Below, piece by piece: positions 1 to 7,176 of a DNA stretch of 8,855 bases. This DNA is from Comamonadaceae bacterium (GTDB lineage Bacteria > Pseudomonadota > Gammaproteobacteria > Burkholderiales > Burkholderiaceae_C). The stretch lies in contig CANHUM010000051.1 of assembly GCA_947463845.1 (NCBI GenBank), forward strand, positions 1-8,855, read 5' to 3'. The position numbers were made by a program, and so were the translations under genes. The notes below the pieces were generated by a model. The model was not told the DNA's origin. It made no database searches and worked only from the letters and a program-made list of their open reading frames with translations. Positions within the stretch are counted from its first letter, which is position 1. Every line of letters begins with the position of its first letter.

Positions 1-801
1 GCAATTGACGACAAAGATCAGGTTGTCCAAGTTCTCGCGTGCGGCCAAACCAATCGCACCCAAAGATTCGACCTCGTCCATCTCGCCGTCGCCGCAGAAA
101 ACCCAAACCTTGCGGTTTTCAGTATTGGCGATGCCTCGGGCGTGCAAATACTTCAAAAATCGCGCCTGATAGATCGCCATCAAAGGCCCCAGGCCCATGG
201 ACACCGTGGGGAACTGCCAGAAATCAGGCATCAATTTAGGATGTGGGTAGCTGGACAAGCCGTTCCCATCGACTTCCTGACGGAAATTCAGCAATTGCTC
301 TTCGGTCAGACGCCCCTCAAGATAAGCGCGGGCATAGACACCGGGCGAAACGTGACCCTGGATGTAGAGGCAATCACCCCCATGGTTCTCATTTTCGGCA
401 TGCCAAAAGTGGTTGAATCCTGCGCCGAACATGTGGGCCAACGATGCAAATGAACCAATGTGACCACCCAAATCACCCCCGTCAGCGGGGTTGTGACGAT
501 TGGCTTTGACCACCATGGCCATCGCATTCCAGCGCATGTAGGCGCGCAGACGCTCTTCAATCTCGATGTTGCCTGGGCATCGGGCCTCTTCATTGGGCTC
601 GATGCTGTTCACATAACCGGTTGTCGCGGAAAAAGGCAAATCAATGCTGTGCTGGCGGGCTTCTTCCAACAACTCTTCCAGCAAGAAATGAGCACGCTCG
701 GGGCCTGCCTTTTCAATCACGGCGGACAGCGCGTCCATCCATTCACGGGTCTCTTGGTTGTCAATGTCTCGCACAGATTGCGGTGATGTTGACGCTGTCA
801 T
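1..801 (-). CDS. aceE: Pyruvate dehydrogenase E1 component, N-terminal part (partial, runs off left edge)
   Basis: This is the thiamine-diphosphate-dependent E1 subunit of the pyruvate dehydrogenase complex. It decarboxylates pyruvate and passes the acetyl group to the lipoyl domain of E2 (AceF) in the cytoplasm. The frame is open from the ATG at 801 to base 1, giving 267 of the family's roughly 890 residues. Motifs match the homodimeric AceE family closely: GGHIGSFAS with His114, QGHVSPGVYARAYLEGRLT with His150, the stretch NGLSSYPHPKLMP, and the ThDP/Mg motif GDGEMDE at 237-243 followed 29 residues after its first Gly by Asn266 (NC). The two histidines have the same spacing as His106 and His142 of the E. 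coli enzyme as I recall it. The start is supported by AGGAGAC four bases upstream and by alignable N-terminal sequence. aceF and lpd would be expected further left, outside the window. No frameshift or missing motif is seen. Confidence 0.97.
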   Translation of the reverse strand, partial: MTASTSPQSVRDIDNQETREWMDALSAVIEKAGPERAHFLLEELLEEARQHSIDLPFSATTGYVNSIEPNEEARCPGNIEIEERLRAYMRWNAMAMVVKANRHNPADGGDLGGHIGSFASLAHMFGAGFNHFWHAENENHGGDCLYIQGHVSPGVYARAYLEGRLTEEQLLNFRQEVDGNGLSSYPHPKLMPDFWQFPTVSMGLGPLMAIYQARFLKYLHARGIANTENRKVWVFCGDGEMDEVESLGAIGLAARENLDNLIFVVNC

Positions 802-805
802 GTTT

Positions 806-812
806 GTCTCCT
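806..812 (-). promoter_or_regulatory. Ribosome binding site of aceE
   Basis: On the minus strand AGGAGAC sits four bases (AAAC) before the ATG at 801. It is the best Shine-Dalgarno match at any gene start in the window and fixes the aceE start. It fits high translation of an abundant enzyme and contrasts with the weak or absent sites of the kinase, folD and prlC. Confidence 0.85.
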
Positions 813-869
813 GAAAGTGATGGTCACGGGTCTTTGCAAAATTCTCCCACACTTTGCTTATTATTTCAA

Positions 870-894
870 ATTATGCGCAATCATTTTGCATAAT
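870..894. promoter_or_regulatory. 25-bp dyad in the divergent aceE / two-component promoter region
   Basis: The arms ATTATGCGCAAT and ATTTTGCATAAT flank a central C at 882. Ten of twelve position pairs are complementary; the outer seven (ATTATGC/GCATAAT) and inner three are perfect. Each arm contains an outward-facing CATAAT hexamer that could serve as a -10 element: 875-870 toward aceE and 889-894 toward the kinase gene. On the plus strand TTCAAA (865-870, 18-base spacer) is a possible -35; the minus-strand -35 (TTTCAT, 898-893, 17-base spacer) is poor. The dyad is exactly 81 bases from each ATG. Symmetry of this size in an AT-rich divergent region suggests a dimeric regulator site overlapping back-to-back promoters. 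The response regulator encoded next door is an obvious candidate binder, but no consensus is recognised, so the binder and the promoter assignments are inference. Confidence 0.55.
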
Positions 895-962
895 GAAATT
901 TTAAGAAGGGTGCAGGTCACATCGAAGGCCGGAACAGTCTGTATGTCCTCTAAACTCAGAAT

Positions 963-3482
963 ATGGAATTGAACAAAACAACGGATGTCCACAATGTACG
1001 GCCTTGGACATGGTGGCATTCGTGGTGGAGACGCCAATCGCCCAACAGACAAGACCGGTTTGCCAACTTGGCGCCAGTCGCAGCTGTCGTGCTGTTTTTG
1101 GCTGCGATTGCAAGTGCGTTCTGGTATCTGCGTGTTGAAGAGGTGGACCGCGAGCAAGAGGCCATCAAAAGAGATGTGGAATACGCTCAGCAGAGACTCA
1201 GGCTGCGGTTATTGGAACGACAAGAGCAGGTCATGCGGTTGGCTCGCGACGTCTCCAACCGAGAGATCAAAGCCGAACAATTCAATATTCGATCGGAATC
1301 GTTGGTTCAGCAGTACCCTGAATTTTTGTCGCTGACGTGGGTCGATGACAAACGCCGTATCGTTGCCAATCGAAGTATCTCCAGCATTTCTCCCGGCCAT
1401 CAACTCAAGACAGGTAGCTTGTTGAAGCACGCTGAGTCTGAGAGTTTATTCAGTCTCGCCAGAGACTTGATGCAACCCATCTATGGGCAAATCGAAGTGG
1501 AAGCGGATCGGGACTCGCCCATGAACGTTTTGCAGCTTCACTCCCCTTTGAGCAATGAACAAGGGCGATTCAATGGGGTGATCTTGGCTGAATACAGCAT
1601 GGAGGGATTGCTCCGTTATGGTATTCCGACAGAAGTTTTGGCGAAATACGCTGTGGCATTGCAAGACGGAGAAGGACGATTGCTGGCCGGACAAACCATT
1701 GCATCCCGTGCGGTCATCTGGCCGTCTCTGCCCGGCAGTGAAAAACCACACAATGATTATGAAATTCCGGTTTCACCGGTCGGCAACGATTTGGTCTTGA
1801 GAGCCCAAACTTGGCGGACATCACAGGGACTCGTGGGCAGCGGTTTGTTCTGGTTAGTGAGCGTGCTGAGCCTGATGACAGCCTGGATGCTGATCGCCAA
1901 TTGGCGACATACCCGCAGGCGTTTGCAGGCTCAAAAGGCCTTGGTGGCAGAAACGAATTTTCGACGTGCCATGGAAAACTCGATGCTCACGGGCATGCGG
2001 GCTCTGGACCTTCGAGGTCGGATCACCTATGTGAATCCGGGTTTTTGTCATATGACAGGCTGGAGTGAGTCTGAATTGGTCGGAGCGGTCGCCCCCTTTC
2101 CGTATTGGCCGGAACAGGACCGAGAGTTGTTGATGCGCCGCTTGGAGGAAGAAATCAGCGGGCAACACTCCGCAGGCGGGTTTCAGGTCAGGGTCAAACG
2201 AAAAAATGGCCAGCTGTTCGAGGCTCGCATGTACGTGTCTCCCTTGATTGACGCGACCGGGAAGCAAACAGGCTGGATGACCTCGATGACCGATATCACC
2301 GAGCCCAATCGGATACGCCAACAACTGGCCAATTCACACGAGCGCTTCACGATTGTTTTGGAGGCACTGGACGCCTCCGTATCGGTTGCACCACTGGGCA
2401 GCGAAGAGCTGCTGTTTGCCAACAAACTGTATCGATTGTGGTTCGGTCAAAACACCGAAGGTCACCTTCGATTGGTTCAACAGGCAGGGGCTTACAGCGG
2501 TGAAAAGCCTTCTGAAGATGTGGATGACATGGCGGGACTCCCCACCGAAGGCTTGACCAGCGCCGGATCAGAAAACGCTGAGATCTATGTCTCCGAGCTG
2601 GGCAAATGGCTGGAAGTCAGGTCGCGTTACATCAATTGGGCGGATGGCAGACTCGCGCAAATGGTCATTGCCAGCGACATTACACCGCGCCGCCAAGCCG
2701 AAGAACTGGCCGCCCAACAAGCCGAAAGAGCACAAACCGCCAGTCGTTTGATCACCATGGGAGAAATGGCCTCCAGCGTGGCGCACGAACTGAACCAACC
2801 ACTGACGGCGATCAGCAACTATTGCAGTGGCATGATCTCCCGGATTCAATCCAAGCAAGTCAATGAGGAGGACTTGCTTTGGGCCTTGGAAAAAACAGCC
2901 CACCAAGCACAAAGAGCAGGACAAATCATTTTGCGCATACGCAGCTTTGTCAAGCGCAGCGAACCGAACCGAACCCTGTCCGATGTCTCGGTCATGGTCA
3001 GCGAATCACTCGAATTGGCAGAAATCGAACTGCGCAGACGCCATGTTCGACTGACGCATCATGTGGCTGCCCGACTGCCGCAACTGTGGGTAGACCCGAT
3101 CCTGATTGAACAGGTCCTGGTGAATCTGATGAAAAATGCAGCCGAGTCGATCGAGAACGCCAACCGGTCGCCAGACAAGCGTCAGGTCGAACTGCGCATT
3201 CTCCCGAAAACTGTCGATGACCAGCCCGTGGTCGAATTTGCAGTCACCGACACGGGTGCCGGCTTGCCACCGGAGGCCATCGAACGGGTTTATGAAGCCT
3301 TCTTCTCCACCAAAGTAGAAGGGATGGGCATCGGGCTGAATTTGTGCCGAAGCATCATCGAATCCCACCAGGGAAGAATCAAAGCCGAGAACCTCTACAA
3401 TGCCGACGAGGTCACAGGCTGCCGGTTCTCCTTCTGGATACCCGTCCAAACTGTTGAACCCGACCACAAACCACCGGGGTAA
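963..3482 (+). CDS. Membrane-bound PAS-domain sensor histidine kinase (FixL/DctB-like)
   Basis: An 839-residue sensor kinase of a two-component system, predicted to sit in the inner membrane, autophosphorylate on His608 and pass phosphate to the regulator encoded just downstream. Order: a Trp-rich cytoplasmic tail (1-34), TM1 (about 35-56), a periplasmic region of about 235 residues resembling a Cache/PDC sensor (57-291), TM2 (about 292-313), a coiled linker, PAS 1 (about 332-447, GRITYVNPGFCHMTGW), a more divergent PAS-like region (about 460-574, ending in SDIT), a coiled linker, the HisKA H-box (SSVAHELNQPLTAI) and a HATPase_c domain. The ATPase shows the N box (NLMKNAAESI, Asn725), G1 (DTGAG, 763-767), F box (Phe780-781) and G2 (GMGIGL, 787-792), so it should be active. 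HELNQPL is typical of the FixL/DctB/TodS group. The ATG at 963 is the first after an in-frame stop at 951 and has no clear Shine-Dalgarno. The ligand is not evident; no heme-binding signature was recognised. Confidence 0.9.
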   Translation: MELNKTTDVHNVRPWTWWHSWWRRQSPNRQDRFANLAPVAAVVLFLAAIASAFWYLRVEEVDREQEAIKRDVEYAQQRLRLRLLERQEQVMRLARDVSNREIKAEQFNIRSESLVQQYPEFLSLTWVDDKRRIVANRSISSISPGHQLKTGSLLKHAESESLFSLARDLMQPIYGQIEVEADRDSPMNVLQLHSPLSNEQGRFNGVILAEYSMEGLLRYGIPTEVLAKYAVALQDGEGRLLAGQTIASRAVIWPSLPGSEKPHNDYEIPVSPVGNDLVLRAQTWRTSQGLVGSGLFWLVSVLSLMTAWMLIANWRHTRRRLQAQKALVAETNFRRAMENSMLTGMRALDLRGRITYVNPGFCHMTGWSESELVGAVAPFPYWPEQDRELLMRRLEEEISGQHSAGGFQVRVKRKNGQLFEARMYVSPLIDATGKQTGWMTSMTDITEPNRIRQQLANSHERFTIVLEALDASVSVAPLGSEELLFANKLYRLWFGQNTEGHLRLVQQAGAYSGEKPSEDVDDMAGLPTEGLTSAGSENAEIYVSELGKWLEVRSRYINWADGRLAQMVIASDITPRRQAEELAAQQAERAQTASRLITMGEMASSVAHELNQPLTAISNYCSGMISRIQSKQVNEEDLLWALEKTAHQAQRAGQIILRIRSFVKRSEPNRTLSDVSVMVSESLELAEIELRRRHVRLTHHVAARLPQLWVDPILIEQVLVNLMKNAAESIENANRSPDKRQVELRILPKTVDDQPVVEFAVTDTGAGLPPEAIERVYEAFFSTKVEGMGIGLNLCRSIIESHQGRIKAENLYNADEVTGCRFSFWIPVQTVEPDHKPPG

Positions 3483-3486
3483 CTGA

Positions 3487-4113
3487 ATGAGTTTGATACC
3501 AAAAAAAGGTACTGTGTATGTCGTGGACGACGACGAAGCTGTGCGCGATTCCTTGCAGTGGTTACTTGAAGGCAAAGACTACCGTGTTCGTTGCTTTGAC
3601 AGTGCCGAGTCTTTCATCAGCCGCTACGACCCCCGCGAAGTTGCGTGTCTGATCGCCGATATCCGCATGGGCGGCATGACGGGTTTGGAATTGCAGGATC
3701 GCCTGATAGAGCGTCGCTCGCCTTTGCCGATCGTTTTCATCACAGGTCATGGTGACGTGCCCATGGCGGTCAACACCATGAAAAAAGGCGCAATGGACTT
3801 CATTCAGAAGCCCTTCAAAGAAGAAGAGTTGCTGAGCCTCGTCGAGCGCATGCTGGACGAAGCCCGCGACTCATTTGCCGATTACCAGCAAGCAGCCAGT
3901 CGCGATGCTTTGCTATCCAAACTGACAGGTCGCGAAGCGCAGGTGCTCGAGCGCATCGTGGCAGGTCGCCTGAACAAGCAAATCGCCGATGATCTGGGCA
4001 TCAGCATCAAGACGGTGGAAGCGCACCGCGCCAACATCATGGAAAAGCTCAACGCCAACACCGTGGCCGACCTGCTCAAGATTGCCTTGGGGCAAAACGC
4101 ACCCAAGGCCTAA
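3487..4113 (+). CDS. FixJ/NarL-type response regulator, LuxR-type HTH
   Basis: A 208-residue two-domain transcription factor, the probable partner of the kinase that ends four bases upstream. The receiver domain (about 8-125) has the acidic pair Asp14-Asp15 (VVDDDEAVR), phospho-acceptor Asp58 in ADIRMGGMTG, the Thr86 switch in FITGHGDVPMAV and Lys108 in QKPF. The C-terminal LuxR/GerE helix-turn-helix is at about 143-204 (LTGREAQVLERIVAG, then NKQIADDLGISIKTVEAHR). Length and the TGHGDVPMAV and MKKGAMDFIQKPF signatures place it in the FixJ/NodW/TodT/TtrR group, whose members usually activate transcription as phosphorylated dimers. The ATG is preceded by GGGG about seven bases upstream, inside the end of the kinase gene, consistent with translational coupling. 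Probable targets are its own operon and the divergent aceE promoter (inference from position). The 3' end of the gene lies in an RNA hairpin (4084-4109). Confidence 0.93.
   Translation: MSLIPKKGTVYVVDDDEAVRDSLQWLLEGKDYRVRCFDSAESFISRYDPREVACLIADIRMGGMTGLELQDRLIERRSPLPIVFITGHGDVPMAVNTMKKGAMDFIQKPFKEEELLSLVERMLDEARDSFADYQQAASRDALLSKLTGREAQVLERIVAGRLNKQIADDLGISIKTVEAHRANIMEKLNANTVADLLKIALGQNAPKA
4084..4109 (+). other. RNA hairpin across the end of the response-regulator gene
   Basis: GCCTTGGG (4084-4091) and CCCAAGGC (4102-4109) form a perfect 8-bp stem with a 10-base loop, ending directly before the TAA stop at 4111. The loop bases GCAAAACGC (4092-4100) are the exact reverse complement of GCGTTTTGC (4150-4158), which contains most of the right arm of the terminator downstream. 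The hairpin has no U-tract, so it is not a terminator itself. A stabilising or regulatory role is inference. Confidence 0.45.
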
Positions 4114-4129
4114 ACCGCAAGCTTGACCG

Positions 4130-4160
4130 AAAACGCCCGTACCGCACGGGCGTTTTGCTT
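4130..4160 (+). terminator. Rho-independent terminator after the two-component operon
   Basis: AAAACGCCCGT (4130-4140) and ACGGGCGTTTT (4146-4156) form a perfect 11-bp stem with the five-base loop ACCGC, followed by GCTTTGTT. The U-run is largely the end of the stem, so on the plus strand it should end the kinase/regulator transcript. It also has an A-rich left side, so it could act on minus-strand transcripts. It lies only 35 bases before the folD ATG, separating folD from the operon. Confidence 0.85.
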
Positions 4161-4191
4161 TGTTCCATTGACACAGACCCCATCCATCACC

Positions 4192-5043
4192 ATGACGGCC
4201 CAAATCATCGACGGCAACGCCCTGTCCAAACAACTGCGAACCCAAGTGGCAGCACGCGCCCAAGCCCTCAAAATCCGAGGCATCACCCCCGGTCTGGCTG
4301 TGGTACTGGTGGGTGACAACCCGGCCAGCCAGGTCTATGTCCGCAACAAGGTCAAGGCCTGCGAAGACAGCGGCCTGCATTCGGTGATGGAAAAATACGA
4401 ATCCAGCATGACGGAGTCTGAACTGCTGGCCCGCGTGGACGCTCTCAACAACGACCCAAACATACACGGCATTCTGGTGCAGTTGCCCTTGCCCTCGCAC
4501 ATCAACGCGCAAAGAGTGATTGAAGCCATCAGCCCATCCAAAGACGTGGACGGTTTTCACATCGCAAGCGCCGGGGCCTTGATGACCGGCATGCCGGGCT
4601 TCTGGCCCTGTACACCTTATGGCTGCATGAAGATGCTGGAAAGCATTGGCTACAACTTGCGGGGCAAACACGCTGTGGTCATTGGCCGCAGCAACATTGT
4701 GGGCAAACCCATGGCGCTGATGCTCCTGCAGCAAAACGCGACGGTGACCATTTGCCACAGCGCCACCCCCGACCTGAAGGCCATGACACTGCAAGCGGAC
4801 GTGATTGTCGCGGCTGTAGGAAAACGCAATGTACTCACTGCCGACATGGTCAAACCCGGCGCGGTGGTGCTGGATGTTGGCATGAACCGTGACAATGAAG
4901 GCAAGTTATGCGGCGATGTGGACTTTGAAGGCGTGAAAAAGGTCGCCAGCCACATCACACCGGTCCCTGGCGGCGTCGGCCCCATGACCATCACCATGCT
5001 GCTGGTGAACACCCTTGAAGCTGCCGAACGCGCCTCCAATTGA
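4192..5043 (+). CDS. folD: Bifunctional methylenetetrahydrofolate dehydrogenase / methenyltetrahydrofolate cyclohydrolase
   Basis: FolD interconverts 5,10-methylene-, 5,10-methenyl- and 10-formyl-tetrahydrofolate in the cytoplasm with NADP, supplying one-carbon units for purines and formyl-Met-tRNA. The 283 residues match the usual length (about 280-290). Visible motifs are the active-site region [14 protein letters not shown] with Tyr49 and Lys53, VQLPLP at 96-101, KDVDGFH with Asp120, PCTPYG at 139-144, the Rossmann dinucleotide motif GRSNIVGKP at 165-173, and the C-terminal signature PGGVGPMT at 259-266. The frame stays open upstream to a TTG at 4123, but that would run through the terminator hairpin and add 23 residues unlike FolD. 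The ATG at 4192 begins the typical [12 protein letters not shown] and is the chosen start. No Shine-Dalgarno is visible in the 20 bases before it. A perfect TTGACA at 4168-4173 has no usable -10 behind it, so the promoter is unresolved. Confidence 0.97.
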   Translation: MTAQIIDGNALSKQLRTQVAARAQALKIRGITPGLAVVLVGDNPASQVYVRNKVKACEDSGLHSVMEKYESSMTESELLARVDALNNDPNIHGILVQLPLPSHINAQRVIEAISPSKDVDGFHIASAGALMTGMPGFWPCTPYGCMKMLESIGYNLRGKHAVVIGRSNIVGKPMALMLLQQNATVTICHSATPDLKAMTLQADVIVAAVGKRNVLTADMVKPGAVVLDVGMNRDNEGKLCGDVDFEGVKKVASHITPVPGGVGPMTITMLLVNTLEAAERASN

Positions 5044-5089
5044 TGAAGAGGTTTTGAGGATTTGACTGAACCCCCATTGGAACCGCACC

Positions 5090-7123
5090 ATGACCAACCC
5101 TTTGCTCGACGCTTCTGGCCTGCCCTTGTTTGACCGCATTGCCCCGGAGCATGTCGCCCCGGCCATCGATGAATTGCTGGCAGCTTCGGAACAGGCCCTG
5201 GAAACCGTCACCGACATCGACTTCCCGGCAGATTGGAAAGCCATCGCTCGGACGCTGGATGTGCAAACTGAACGACTGGGCATGGCTTGGGGCGCGGTCA
5301 GTCACCTCAACAGCGTGGCCGATACTCCGCAATTGCGTGCTGCCTACAACGCTGCACTGCCCCGCGTGACCGAGTTCTGGACGCGCCTGAGTAGCGATGA
5401 ACGCCTGTACGCCAAATACAAAGCCATTGACACGGCCAGCTTGAATACCGAGCAAAAGCAAGCCCACAAAAATGCCTTGCGCGGCTTTGTTCTGGGCGGT
5501 GCCGAGTTGCAAGGCAAGGCCAAAGAGCGCTACGCCGCCATCCAGGAGCGGTTGGCCGAAATCACCCAAAAGTTCAGCGAAAACACGCTCGACGCGACCG
5601 ATCAATTTGCGCTGTACGTGAGCCAGGAGGAACTCCAAGGAGTGCCCGCCGATGTAAAGCAAGCCACCCGCGATGCTGCTCAAAAAGAAGGCAAAGAAGG
5701 TCACCGTCTGAGCCTCAAGATGCCGGTGTACCTGCCCATCATGCAATTCGCAGACAGCAGCGCTTTGCGTGAGCAACTTTATAAAGCGTACGTGACCCGC
5801 GCTTCAGACCAGGCCCCCGAGGACGCCAAGCATTTCGACAATACCCCCTTGATGCAGGAAATTCTGGCGCTGCGCCAGGAAGAAGCGCAGCTGCTGGGTT
5901 TTGACAACTACGCACAAGTGTCTGTAGTGCCCAAAATGGCCGAGTCGCCCGAAAAAGTCACGGCCTTCTTGCGCGACCTGGCAGCCAAAGCACGCCCCTT
6001 CGCCGAAAAAGATCTGGCCGATCTGCGCGAATTTGCAACCAATGCACTGGGCATGACCGGCCCGCTCAACGCCTGGGACGTGCCCTACCTGAGCGAAAAG
6101 CTCAAGGAAGCCCGCTACAGTTTCAGCGAGCAAGAGGTCAAGCAGTACTTCACTGCGCCCAAGGTGCTGGCCGGACTGTTCAAGATCATCGAAACCCTGA
6201 TTGAAGTCAGTATCCGTCCTGACGAGGCTCCCGTCTGGCACCCTGCCGTGGCCTTCTACCGTATCGAGCGCGATGGCCAGCTGGTGGGCCAGTTTTACCT
6301 TGATCCACCCGCCCGAGCCGGCAAACGCGGCGGCGCCTGGATGGACGACGTGCGCGGCCGCTGGCAACGCCCCGACACCGGCTTGTTGCAAACGCCCGTG
6401 GCGCACTTGGTGTGCAACTTTGCAGAGGGCGTGAACGGCCAGCCCGCGTTGTTGACCCACGACGACGTGATCACCCTCTTCCACGAATTTGGCCACGGCC
6501 TCCACCACATGCTCACGCAAGTGAATGAACGGGATGTCTCGGGCATCAGCGGCGTGGAGTGGGATGCGGTGGAGTTACCCAGCCAGTTCATGGAAAACTT
6601 CTGCTGGGAATGGTCGGTGTTGCGCCACATGACGGCCCATGTCGATACTGGCGAGCCCCTGCCACGTGCCCTGTTCGACAAGATGCTGGCTGCCAAAAAT
6701 TTTCAGAGCGGTCTGCAAACCCTGCGCCAAATCGAGTTTTCACTGTTTGACATGCTGGTGCACTCAGAGCACAACCCAGGGCAAGACTTCATGCCGCTGC
6801 TGGCCCAGGTGCGTGACGAGGTGGCCGTGCTGCGCCCTCCAGCGTTCAACCGCATGGCCCATACCTTCAGCCACATCTTTGCAGGCGGTTATGCAGCGGG
6901 GTACTACAGCTACAAATGGGCCGAGGTGTTGAGCGCTGACGCTTACGCCGCCTTTGAAGAAACGGCCGATGATGACGGCACCCCCAGCGTGGAAACCGGT
7001 CGTTTATACCGCCAAGCCATTCTGGAAGCGGGCGGTAGCCGCCCGGCGCTGGAATCATTCAAGGCTTTTCGAGGCCGCGAGCCCAGCATTGACGCCTTAC
7101 TTCGACACCAAGGGATGGTTTGA
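5090..7123 (+). CDS. prlC: Oligopeptidase A, M3-family zinc metallopeptidase
   Basis: This is a cytoplasmic thimet-oligopeptidase-like enzyme that cleaves short peptides, including signal-peptide and proteasome-like protease products. The 677 residues closely match the roughly 680 of E. coli OpdA/PrlC. The zinc site is HEFGH at 465-469, with His465 and His469 as ligands and Glu466 catalytic; the third ligand is Glu495 in WDAVELPSQFMEN, at the same spacing I recall for E. coli. Further family blocks are GKRGGAWMDD (411-420), PLPRALFDKMLAAKNFQSG (523-541) and the C-terminal substrate-binding stretch HIFAGGYAAGYYSYKWAEV (595-613) with its Tyr cluster. There is no signal peptide or membrane segment. 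The gene starts 46 bases after folD and could be read from the same transcript; a weak GGA lies ten bases before the ATG. The ORF is intact. Confidence 0.96.
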   Translation: MTNPLLDASGLPLFDRIAPEHVAPAIDELLAASEQALETVTDIDFPADWKAIARTLDVQTERLGMAWGAVSHLNSVADTPQLRAAYNAALPRVTEFWTRLSSDERLYAKYKAIDTASLNTEQKQAHKNALRGFVLGGAELQGKAKERYAAIQERLAEITQKFSENTLDATDQFALYVSQEELQGVPADVKQATRDAAQKEGKEGHRLSLKMPVYLPIMQFADSSALREQLYKAYVTRASDQAPEDAKHFDNTPLMQEILALRQEEAQLLGFDNYAQVSVVPKMAESPEKVTAFLRDLAAKARPFAEKDLADLREFATNALGMTGPLNAWDVPYLSEKLKEARYSFSEQEVKQYFTAPKVLAGLFKIIETLIEVSIRPDEAPVWHPAVAFYRIERDGQLVGQFYLDPPARAGKRGGAWMDDVRGRWQRPDTGLLQTPVAHLVCNFAEGVNGQPALLTHDDVITLFHEFGHGLHHMLTQVNERDVSGISGVEWDAVELPSQFMENFCWEWSVLRHMTAHVDTGEPLPRALFDKMLAAKNFQSGLQTLRQIEFSLFDMLVHSEHNPGQDFMPLLAQVRDEVAVLRPPAFNRMAHTFSHIFAGGYAAGYYSYKWAEVLSADAYAAFEETADDDGTPSVETGRLYRQAILEAGGSRPALESFKAFRGREPSIDALLRHQGMV

Positions 7124-7128
7124 GGCAT

Positions 7129-7161
7129 AAAAAAAGCACCGGGCATGGCTGCCAAGTGCTT
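7129..7161 (-). terminator. Terminator shared by tRNA-Val and converging prlC
   Basis: On the minus strand AAGCAC and GTGCTT form the outer stem (7161-7156 with 7139-7134), with an inner stem GGCA/TGCC (7153-7150 with 7145-7142) separated by a small internal loop and closed by a four-base loop. The minus-strand strand continues into seven Ts (7135-7129), the classic U-tract, so it should terminate the tRNA transcript (and relA read-through). On the plus strand the same hairpin follows the prlC stop at 7123 but is trailed only by GATTT, so it should be weaker there. Confidence 0.8.
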
Positions 7162-7176
7162 GATTTCTACCAAATT

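Noticed and set aside
142..786. Plus-strand open frames of about 100 residues in the first 800 bases
   Set aside because: They are antisense to aceE, whose frame is unbroken and strongly conserved here.
4168..4173. Perfect TTGACA as a folD -35 box
   Set aside because: At 16-18 bases downstream the sequence is ACCATGAC, with no -10-like hexamer, and the start codon itself falls there.
3913..4794. 293-residue minus-strand open frame opposite the response regulator and folD
   Set aside because: It lies wholly opposite two confidently identified genes, has no family resemblance, is rich in His/Gly/Gln as expected from an antisense reading of GC-rich codons, and would cross the terminator.
5804..6520. 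238-residue minus-strand open frame opposite prlC (and another at 4991-5776)
   Set aside because: These are shadow frames of a conserved M3 peptidase gene, with no recognisable domain or ribosome binding site.
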